5,205 bases of DNA from contig JAJZEG010000079.1 in the NCBI GenBank assembly GCA_021828605.1, forward strand, positions 1 through 5,205, given 5' to 3'. Of this stretch, positions 1-5,205 are shown piece by piece. The DNA comes from Pseudomonadota bacterium. GTDB taxonomy: Bacteria > Pseudomonadota > Alphaproteobacteria > Acetobacterales > Acetobacteraceae. The notes below the pieces were generated by a model. It did no database searches. It saw only the letters and a list, made by a program, of their open reading frames with translations, and was not told where the DNA came from. Both the position numbers and the translations under genes were made by a program. Position 1 is the first letter of the stretch. Each line of letters starts with the position of its first letter.

Positions 1-81
1 GTCGCCATCATGCGTAAACTCGTCGTCCTCGCAAACGCTCTACTCAAAGCAGGCCGAGATTGGCAACCTTACGCCGCTTGA
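1..81 (+). CDS. IS110-family transposase, C-terminal fragment (cut by window edge)
   Basis: Frame 1 is open from the window edge to a TGA at 79-81 and encodes 26 residues, with the stretch AIMRKLVVLANALLKAG followed by RDWQP. The pattern MRKLxVLxNALL followed by a short polar tail and a tryptophan is typical of the extreme C-terminus of IS110-family (DEDD-type) transposases, which recombine DNA with guidance from an element-encoded bridge RNA. The catalytic DEDD and serine domains lie upstream of the window, so I cannot say whether the copy is intact or which subgroup (IS110 or IS1111) it belongs to. It reads toward the DUF2442 gene 45 bp downstream. The family call rests on a short tail and on remembered family consensus, but no other family fits as well. 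Confidence 0.78.
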   Translation, partial: VAIMRKLVVLANALLKAGRDWQPYAA

Positions 82-114
82 CCACAACGGATACTCTAAC
101 CGGCAACGGATCAT
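1..114 (+). mobile_element. Probable right end of an IS110-family insertion element; outer boundary unresolved
   Basis: The transposase tail ends at 81, and IS110 elements carry only a short non-coding segment beyond their transposase (longer in the IS1111 subgroup, where it encodes the bridge RNA). The right terminus should therefore lie somewhere after 81. The end coordinate 114, just before the Shine-Dalgarno sequence of the next gene, is a placeholder and not a mapped end. Within the segment, the octamer CAACGGAT occurs twice, at 85-92 and 104-111, 19 bp apart. This could be a subterminal feature of the element or chance. No long terminal inverted repeat can be recognised, as expected for IS110 elements, and the left end is outside the window. 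Confidence 0.4.
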
Positions 115-120
115 AGGAGG
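115..120 (+). promoter_or_regulatory. Ribosome binding site of the DUF2442 gene
   Basis: AGGAGG, a perfect Shine-Dalgarno core, lies 5 nt before the ATG at 126. It is the reason for choosing that ATG even though the first ~28 codons do not look like DUF2442 sequence. No convincing -35/-10 promoter pair was found in 1-114, so transcription may come from the insertion element or from further upstream. Confidence 0.7.
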
Positions 121-125
121 GTGGG

Positions 126-455
126 ATGAGTTTTTTGCGTAGAGTCCTGAATTTTCTAGTGTCCACTCTGATTCTGAAATCCAACTTATTTCAGAATCGG
201 GACACTAGAGCCCGTGAAGTACGGTTCGATGAAGATTCGATGTGGGTCGGTCTCGATGATGGTCGGGTTCTTGGCGTGCCGCTGGCCTGGTTCCCGCGAT
301 TATTTCACGCGACGGCGCAGCAGCGCGCCGATTGCCGGATCAGCGCGCGCGGCCTGCACTGGGAGGCGCTGGACGAAGATATTTCAATCGCCGGTTTGCT
401 GGCGGGCCGGGGCGACGAAACCCATCGACCGCGCGCGGTGCCATCAGCCGCTTGA
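126..455 (+). CDS. DUF2442 domain-containing protein with a rebuilt N-terminus
   Basis: The 109-residue product carries a full DUF2442 domain from about residue 31 to 94: VRFDEDSMWVGLDDGR (32-47), then VPLAWFPRL (51-59), HATAQQRADC (61-70), and GLHWEALDEDISIAGLLAG (76-94). These are the family's hallmark blocks. DUF2442 proteins are small and soluble and have no established activity. They are often encoded next to DUF4160 proteins and the pair is sometimes suspected to be toxin-antitoxin-like. No DUF4160 gene is visible here, and the IS110 transposase tail sits directly upstream. Residues 11-28 are encoded by the palindrome at 155-209, giving an atypical N-terminus. The next in-frame ATG, at 240, falls inside the domain and is too late. 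ATG 126 is preferred because of its strong ribosome binding site. Family assignment is confident; whether the protein is functional is uncertain. Confidence 0.75.
   Translation: MSFLRRVLNFLVSTLILKSNLFQNRDTRAREVRFDEDSMWVGLDDGRVLGVPLAWFPRLFHATAQQRADCRISARGLHWEALDEDISIAGLLAGRGDETHRPRAVPSAA
155..209. repeat. Imperfect palindrome (MITE- or REP-like hairpin) inside the DUF2442 coding start
   Basis: The left arm CTAGTGTCC (156-164) plus GATTCTGAAAT (170-180) pairs with the right arm ATTTCAGAATC (188-198) plus GGACACTAG (200-208). The loop is 7 nt (181-187). The arms are interrupted by one asymmetric bulge, ACTCT (165-169) against a single G (199). The outer pair T155/A209 also matches. The ends read cTAgtgtcc...ggacacTAg, compatible with a short element flanked by a duplicated TA or CTAG, as known for IS630/Tc1-type insertions and their non-autonomous derivatives. 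In the mRNA it would form a strong hairpin about 30 nt after the start codon. The palindrome is directly visible. Calling it a mobile element is inference, since only one copy is in the window. Confidence 0.7.
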
Positions 456-510
456 CGCGCCGAGCGTCTCCGATGATCGCACCGCTGGATGGATAGGTTA
501 CGTATGACCG

Positions 511-2148
511 CTACTCGGTGATCCCCAACTCGGTCATCATTGCCGCGCGCATGATGAATTTCTGGATTTTGCCGGTGACCGTCATCGGGAACTGATCAAC
601 GATGCGGACATAAAGCGGGATTTTGTAATGGGCGATTTGGCCTTCGCAAAAATCACGCACCTCGGCGTCGGTGAGGGTCACGCCTGCGGCGGGTTGCACC
701 CAGGCGCAGGGCACTTCGCCATATTTGGCGTCGGGCACCGCGAATACGCTGACACCCGCGATTTTGGGGTGGCGGAACAGGAACTCCTCGACCTCGCGGG
801 GATAGATGTTTTCGCCGCCCCTGATCACGATATCCTTGCTGCGCCCGACGATGGTGCAGTAACCTTGTGCGTCCAGCACGCCGAGATCGCCGGTATGCAT
901 CCAGCCCTCCGCATCGACCGCTTCGCTGGTTTTTTCCGGCTCGTCCCAATAGCCGAGCATCACCGAATAGCCGCGCGTGCAGATTTCGCCGCGCATGCCG
1001 ACCGGGACGATTTGGCCTTCGGGGTTGATGATTTTCACCTCGAGATGCGGATGCACCTGTCCGACCGTTGCCACCCGCAGCGCCGCCGGGTCATCGGGGC
1101 TCGACTGGAAACTGACCGGCGAGGTTTCGGTCATGCCGTAACAAATGGTGATTTCGCGCATATTCATCCGCTCGATCACCCGGTTCATCACCTCAATCGG
1201 GCAGGTGGTGCCCGCCATGATGCCGCCACGCAGCGAGGAGAGATCGAAATTGCGGAAATCAGGGTGGTCCAGTTCGGCGATGAACATGGTCGGCACGCCA
1301 TAGAGATGGGTGCAGCCTTCGGCTGCAACGGCGGCGAGGGTGGCGCGCGGCTCAAACCCTTCGCCGGGATAGACCATGGTCGCGCCATGGGTGATTGCGG
1401 CGAGATTACCCATTACCATGCCAAAACAATGATAGAGCGGCACCGGAATGCAAATCCGGTCGCCCGCGCGCAGGCCGCAGCCCAAGCCGACGAAATAGCC
1501 GTTATTCAGGATGTTATGATGCGAGAGCGTGGCCCCTTTCGGCGCACCGGTGGTGCCGGAGGTGAATTGGATATTAATCGGCTGATCGGCGGATTGGCTG
1601 GCGGCGAGATCATCGCGGCGGGCGCGGGTTTCGGGCGTGGCCGCTTGATCGATATCGTCAAAACGCAGCATCCCCGGCGGGGCGGGGTCGGCGCCGATGG
1701 TGATGCAGAGTTTGAGCTGCGGCAAATTCGGGCGCAGTTCGCTCAGCATGGCGATATAGTCGCTGGATTTGAAGGCGCGCGCGAGCACCAAAGCTTTGGC
1801 CTGCACCTTGTTCAGCACGAAGGAAAGCTCGGAGGTTCGGTAGGCTGGATTGATGGTGACCAGGATCAGCCCGACCCGCGCCGAGGCGAATTGCAAAATC
1901 GCCCATTCGGCATTGTTGGGCGACCAGATGCCGACCCGATCACCCGGCTCCAGCCCGAGTGCGAGCAAGCCCGCCGCGCATTCATCGACCCGCGCATTCA
2001 GCGCGGCGTAGCTCAGCCGCAGATTTTGGCTGCACACCACCAACGCGTCGCGCTCGGCATGATCGCGCGCCGCCTGGGCGAGTGCTGCGCCGATGGACAA
2101 GCTAAGGCGCGGTGGGGTGGTTAGCCCCTGAACGTAGCTATTTTGCAT
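511..2148 (-). CDS. AMP-forming acyl-CoA synthetase (ACSF2-like, ANL superfamily)
   Basis: This 545-residue protein is full length for the family. It activates a carboxylic acid with ATP to an acyl-adenylate and transfers it to CoA, releasing AMP and pyrophosphate. Visible motifs in order are the P-loop [11 protein letters not shown] (195-205), YGMTET (337-342), GWMHTGD (415-421) with the adenosine-binding Asp421, the hinge GRSKD (435-439), [12 protein letters not shown] (444-455), and [10 protein letters not shown] (521-530) with the catalytic lysine at 527. All key residues are present. The P-loop and the following LSHHNILNN resemble the ACSF2 / medium-chain group rather than acetyl-CoA synthetase. 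There is no signal peptide or membrane segment, so the protein is cytoplasmic. The gene starts 55 bp after the indolepyruvate oxidoreductase gene on the same strand, suggesting co-transcription. The start ATG has GGGAG 7 nt upstream. Substrate is unknown: medium-chain, branched-chain or aryl acids are all possible. Confidence 0.93.
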   Translation of the reverse strand: MQNSYVQGLTTPPRLSLSIGAALAQAARDHAERDALVVCSQNLRLSYAALNARVDECAAGLLALGLEPGDRVGIWSPNNAEWAILQFASARVGLILVTINPAYRTSELSFVLNKVQAKALVLARAFKSSDYIAMLSELRPNLPQLKLCITIGADPAPPGMLRFDDIDQAATPETRARRDDLAASQSADQPINIQFTSGTTGAPKGATLSHHNILNNGYFVGLGCGLRAGDRICIPVPLYHCFGMVMGNLAAITHGATMVYPGEGFEPRATLAAVAAEGCTHLYGVPTMFIAELDHPDFRNFDLSSLRGGIMAGTTCPIEVMNRVIERMNMREITICYGMTETSPVSFQSSPDDPAALRVATVGQVHPHLEVKIINPEGQIVPVGMRGEICTRGYSVMLGYWDEPEKTSEAVDAEGWMHTGDLGVLDAQGYCTIVGRSKDIVIRGGENIYPREVEEFLFRHPKIAGVSVFAVPDAKYGEVPCAWVQPAAGVTLTDAEVRDFCEGQIAHYKIPLYVRIVDQFPMTVTGKIQKFIMRAAMMTELGITE

Positions 2149-2150
2149 GG

Positions 2151-2198
2151 TTTCACTCCCGCTGCAGCTAGACTAGCGCGCTACACGGGAAGGTGAAA
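2151..2198 (-). other. Possible intergenic mRNA hairpin enclosing the ligase ribosome binding site
   Basis: In the 55-bp gap between the two minus-strand genes, TTTCAC (2151-2156) is complementary to GTGAAA (2193-2198), and CCCG (2158-2161) to CGGG (2186-2189), with a small asymmetric interior loop between the stems. The inner part contains short self-complementary stretches: GCTGCAGC at 2161-2168, GCTA/TAGC at 2167-2177, and TAGCGCGCTA at 2174-2183. In the transcript the outer stem would partly cover the Shine-Dalgarno GGGAG. No T-run follows, so it is not a classical terminator. Pairing was judged by eye and without energy calculation, so it may be chance. Confidence 0.3.
2156..2160 (-). 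promoter_or_regulatory. Ribosome binding site of the acyl-CoA synthetase gene
   Basis: On the minus strand GGGAG lies 7 nt before the ATG at 2148-2146. This supports the chosen start, which also gives the usual N-terminal length for the family. Confidence 0.6.
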
Positions 2199-2203
2199 GA
2201 GGA

Positions 2204-5200
2204 TTACTCGGCGGCGACGCGATACTGGTCCTGGGTTGGTTTCGGGGCGGAATTAGGGGCGAATACCGCGTCCAAGGACTGCCAAACCGGCTCGACCGCG
2301 CGCAGATTGGCCTCTTTGACATGACCAAAGCCACGGATTTGCGCGGGCAGGCTGGCGAGTTCGACCGCTTTGGCGAGATTGTTTTCGTCCAACATCGCAA
2401 TCGCGGTGCGGATTGATTGTTCATAGCGCCCCGGCAAGGCCCGTTCGATGCGGCGCTCCTCGGTGCGGCCAAACGGATCCAACGCGCTGCCGCGCAGGAA
2501 TTTGAGTTTTTCGAGGAGCGCGAAGGCGCTGAGCACCCAGGGGCCGAAATCGCGCTTTTGCAAATGGCCCGTGCGCTTATCGCGCTTGGCGAGCAAAGGT
2601 GGGGCGAGATGCAGGCGGATTTTGCCGCCATCGACGAATTGGGCGGCGAGGGATGCGCGGAACTCGGCGGTGCTGTAGAGACGCGCGACTTCGTATTCGT
2701 CCTTATAAGCCAGCAATTTATAGAAATTGCGCGCGACCGCTTCGGTCAGATTGGTCGAGCCGGGACGCAGCCGCGACTCGGCGGCGAGGACCGCTTCGAT
2801 CAGTTTCAGATAAGGCTGCGCGTAGCCCGCGTTTTGATAGAGGGTGAGTTCACCGGCGAAACGCTGGATCAGCGCGTCGAGATCCGGGGTGCCGGCGTGC
2901 GCCTTGTTGGTTTTTGGCAATTTTTCGATGACCGCTGCGAGATCGACGCAGGCGGCGCGACCCCAGGCGAAGGCGGCGAGGTTGAGCGCGACCGCCTGGT
3001 TATTGACCCGGATCGCTTGTTCCAGCGATTCGCGCGAGACCGGCACTTTGCCCAACTGCCACGCATAGCCGAGCACGAACAGATTGGTGGCAATCGCATC
3101 GCCCATCAAAGCGGTGGCGATGCCGGTGGCATCGAGGGTCATTAAATGATCATCGCCGACCCGGGCCGCGATGGTTTGGCGCAGGCGGCGCATGGGGAGG
3201 GAAAAATCCGGGTCGCGGGTGAAGGCGCCGGTGATGGTTTCGTGCAAATTAACCACGCTGGCGGTGTCGGCACCCAGGCAATCGAGCGTTTCATGCTCGC
3301 CCGCGACCAGCGCATCGCAGCCGAGCAGCAAATCCGCCCGACCTTCGGGGACGCGCAGGGCCTGGCCGCTGCCCGCCGGGCCGCCGAAGCGGACATGCGA
3401 GACTACAGCGCCGCCTTTTTGCGCGAGGCCCAGCACATCGAGCACTGAGACCGAGGCGCCATCCAGATGCGCCGCCATGCCCAGCATCGCGCCGATGGTG
3501 ACGACGCCGGTGCCGCCAATGCCCGCGATCACCACGTTCCAGGGCCGATCCAGCGCGGGCCGGGTGGGTTCGGGTAGGTTGGCGGGTGGGGCGGCGAGGG
3601 TGGCTTCGGGTTTGCGCAGGCCAGCGCCATGCACGGTGACGAAGCTGGGGCAGAAGCCTTCGACGCAGGAAAAATCCTTGTTGCAGGAAGATTGATCGAT
3701 AGACCGCTTGCGACCGAAATCGGTCTCGACCGGTACCACGGAGACGCAGTTGGAGGCTTTCGAGCAATCGCCGCAGCCTTCGCAGACGCGGTCGTTGATG
3801 AAAGCGCGCTTGGCCGGATCAACCATGGTGCCGCGCTTGCGGCGACGACGCTTTTCGGTGGCGCAGGTTTGATCATAAATCAGCACGGTGGTGCCGGAAA
3901 TGCTGCGGAATTCGCGCTGCACCGCATCGAGATCGCGGCGGTGATGAATGGTGACGCCGGGTGCCAGGTCGGTCACGCTTTGGTATTTTTCCGGCTCATC
4001 GGTGACGATATCGATCCGGGTCGCCCCTTCAGCGGCGAGCTGGCGGGTGATTTGCGGCACGGAAAGCGGGCCATCGACATGCTGGCCGCCGGTCATCGCC
4101 ACGGCGTCGTTGAACAGGATGCGATAGGTGATGTTGACCCCCGCCGCGATTGACGCGCGGATCGCGAGCAGGCCGGAATGGTGATAGGTGCCATCGCCAA
4201 GATTGGCGAACACATGGTTTTCCTCGGTGAAGGATGATTGGCCGATCCAGGCGACCCCTTCGCCGCCCATATGCGAGAACACGTCGGTCGAGCGGTCCAT
4301 CCAGGTGACCATGTAATGGCAGCCAATACCGGCCATGGCGCGCGAGCCGTCCGGCACTTTGGTCGAGGTGCTATGCGGGCAGCCCGAGCAGAAATGCGGC
4401 ACGCGATGGGCGCCGAAATTAAGGTCGTGCGCACCTTGGATATTGCTGCGCAGTTTGGCGAGCAGGTCGGCGCGCACGGGGTTTGGCATCAGTGCCTGGG
4501 CGCGATCACCCAAGGCCAGGGTGATTTCGGCGGCGGAGAGATCGGATTCGGGTTTGAGCAGAGTGACGCCGCGATCATCATGCTTGCCGAGCACGCGCGG
4601 CGCGTTGGCGGTGCCGTACAGGATCGATTTGATCTGGTTTTCGATGAGCGGTTGTTTTTCCTCAACCACGATGATTTCTTCGAGGCCTTGGGCGAAGGCG
4701 CGGATGATGTCGGGCTCGAGCGGCCAGGTCATGCCGAGCTTGAGCAGGCGCACCCCATCGAGCGCGAGATCGCCGCGTGCCTGTTCAACATCGAGAAAGG
4801 ATTTGCCCGCGGTGACGATGCCGATGCGGGCACCGGGGGCGGGATCGATGATCCGGTTGATCGGGTTGGCGCGGACAAAATCGAGCAAAGCCGGGTAGCG
4901 CAGGCGCAATACCCGCGCTTCCTGATCGAGGATCGCCTCATGCAGGCGCATGCCCACCGAGGCGGGATCGATCTCGGGCATGGTGATCGAGAGCGATTCC
5001 GGGTCGCTGGTGATCGAGGCGGTGCAGTCGATGATTTCTTCGACGGTTTTGAAGCCGATATAGAGCCCGGAATGGCGCGAGGCGGCCCAGCCATACAGGC
5101 CGAGTTCGAGAATATCGACGATGGAGCTCGGCGCGAACACCGGCACACCGGCGGCGATCAGCGCTTGCTCGCTCTGATTGGCAATCGAGGAGGATTTGGC

Positions 5201-5205
5201 GGCAT
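2204..5205 (-). CDS. Fused indolepyruvate ferredoxin oxidoreductase (alpha/gamma fusion), 5' end beyond window
   Basis: The frame is open to the window edge, so the start is not here. 999 codons are visible, and about 160-190 N-terminal residues are expected to be missing. A GTG at 5146-5144 is internal, because conserved sequence (KSSSIANQSEQALIAAG) precedes it. The enzyme converts aryl 2-oxoacids plus CoA to aryl-acetyl-CoA and CO2, reducing ferredoxin. Numbering from the first full codon: end of the pyrimidine-binding domain (1-75); a pyruvate-oxidoreductase domain II-like part (about 120-235); the thiamine diphosphate domain with FCSGCPH (271-277), NLGDG (334-338) and FNDAVAMTGG (364-373); a cysteine-rich iron-sulfur segment with Cys474, 477, 480, 486, 507, 513 and 518; the gamma domain with GIGGTGVVT (561-569) and LAQKGGAVVSHVRF (593-606); then a C-terminal DUF6537 region (about 775-980). 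The basic run KRRRRKRG (451-458) is usual in this family. The protein is cytoplasmic and is probably co-transcribed with the downstream ligase. No frameshift or missing key residue is seen. Confidence 0.92.
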   Translation of the reverse strand, partial: AAKSSSIANQSEQALIAAGVPVFAPSSIVDILELGLYGWAASRHSGLYIGFKTVEEIIDCTASITSDPESLSITMPEIDPASVGMRLHEAILDQEARVLRLRYPALLDFVRANPINRIIDPAPGARIGIVTAGKSFLDVEQARGDLALDGVRLLKLGMTWPLEPDIIRAFAQGLEEIIVVEEKQPLIENQIKSILYGTANAPRVLGKHDDRGVTLLKPESDLSAAEITLALGDRAQALMPNPVRADLLAKLRSNIQGAHDLNFGAHRVPHFCSGCPHSTSTKVPDGSRAMAGIGCHYMVTWMDRSTDVFSHMGGEGVAWIGQSSFTEENHVFANLGDGTYHHSGLLAIRASIAAGVNITYRILFNDAVAMTGGQHVDGPLSVPQITRQLAAEGATRIDIVTDEPEKYQSVTDLAPGVTIHHRRDLDAVQREFRSISGTTVLIYDQTCATEKRRRRKRGTMVDPAKRAFINDRVCEGCGDCSKASNCVSVVPVETDFGRKRSIDQSSCNKDFSCVEGFCPSFVTVHGAGLRKPEATLAAPPANLPEPTRPALDRPWNVVIAGIGGTGVVTIGAMLGMAAHLDGASVSVLDVLGLAQKGGAVVSHVRFGGPAGSGQALRVPEGRADLLLGCDALVAGEHETLDCLGADTASVVNLHETITGAFTRDPDFSLPMRRLRQTIAARVGDDHLMTLDATGIATALMGDAIATNLFVLGYAWQLGKVPVSRESLEQAIRVNNQAVALNLAAFAWGRAACVDLAAVIEKLPKTNKAHAGTPDLDALIQRFAGELTLYQNAGYAQPYLKLIEAVLAAESRLRPGSTNLTEAVARNFYKLLAYKDEYEVARLYSTAEFRASLAAQFVDGGKIRLHLAPPLLAKRDKRTGHLQKRDFGPWVLSAFALLEKLKFLRGSALDPFGRTEERRIERALPGRYEQSIRTAIAMLDENNLAKAVELASLPAQIRGFGHVKEANLRAVEPVWQSLDAVFAPNSAPKPTQDQYRVAAE

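Noticed and set aside
60..97. TTGGCA (60-65) or TTGACC (78-83) with TACTCT (92-97) as a promoter for DUF2442
   Set aside because: The spacings (26 and 8 bp) are far from the usual 16-18 bp, so the matches are probably chance.
454..468. GACGC / GCGTC stem with a 5-nt loop just after the DUF2442 stop, as a bidirectional terminator
   Set aside because: The stem is only 5 bp and no T-run follows on either strand. This is too weak to call a terminator.
214..507. GTG-started frame of 97 codons overlapping the DUF2442 gene
   Set aside because: It is out of frame with the clear DUF2442 domain and its product has no family resemblance. It is of interest only as the frame that ATG 126 would enter if the palindrome were removed.
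628..2124. Long plus-strand open frame of 498 codons opposite the acyl-CoA synthetase gene
   Set aside because: It is fully antisense to a gene with every ANL-superfamily motif. Its product is a His/Gly/Ala/Arg-rich shadow with no recognisable domain, as expected for GC-rich coding DNA.
2417..3145. Plus-strand open frame of 242 codons, with others (3629-4153, 4335-4898), opposite the oxidoreductase gene
   Set aside because: They are antisense shadows of conserved oxidoreductase domains, without recognisable protein motifs or good ribosome binding sites.
5144..5146. GTG as the start codon of the oxidoreductase gene
   Set aside because: The frame stays open to the window edge and encodes conserved family sequence upstream of this GTG, so the gene is cut by the window and its true start lies outside.

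Overview
The window looks like a stretch of a moderately GC-rich alphaproteobacterial chromosome. The family Acetobacteraceae (for example an Acidiphilium- or Acidocella-like acidophile) is a guess from base composition and protein flavour, not a proven assignment. It holds two complete protein genes, one large gene cut by the right window edge, and the tail of a transposase gene cut by the left edge.

Left edge, about 1-455, + strand. This is an accessory patch. The last 26 codons of an IS110-family transposase (1-81) are followed by a short segment that probably contains the right end of that insertion element. Next comes a perfect Shine-Dalgarno sequence and a 109-codon gene for a DUF2442 protein (126-455). 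A 55-bp imperfect palindrome (155-209) lies inside the first 28 codons of this gene and looks like a small inserted palindromic element. The DUF2442 reading frame therefore seems to have a rebuilt amino-terminal end, and the DUF4160 partner gene often found upstream of DUF2442 is absent, its place being taken by the IS110 tail.

Middle and right, 511-5205, - strand. This is core metabolism. Reading leftward from the right edge, a fused indolepyruvate ferredoxin oxidoreductase gene (2204 to beyond 5205) is followed after 55 bp by an AMP-forming acyl-CoA synthetase gene (511-2148). The two probably form one transcript whose promoter lies outside the window. The oxidoreductase decarboxylates aryl 2-oxoacids, the transamination products of aromatic amino acids, to aryl-acetyl-CoA while reducing ferredoxin. 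The ligase activates a free carboxylic acid to its CoA thioester. Together they suggest catabolism of amino-acid-derived or aromatic acids into CoA-linked pathways, but the ligase substrate cannot be read from the sequence.

The 55-bp gap 456-510 separates the convergent DUF2442 and ligase genes and shows no convincing terminator. I found no RNA gene, CRISPR array or clearly new system. The most unusual spot is the IS110 / palindrome / DUF2442 junction.
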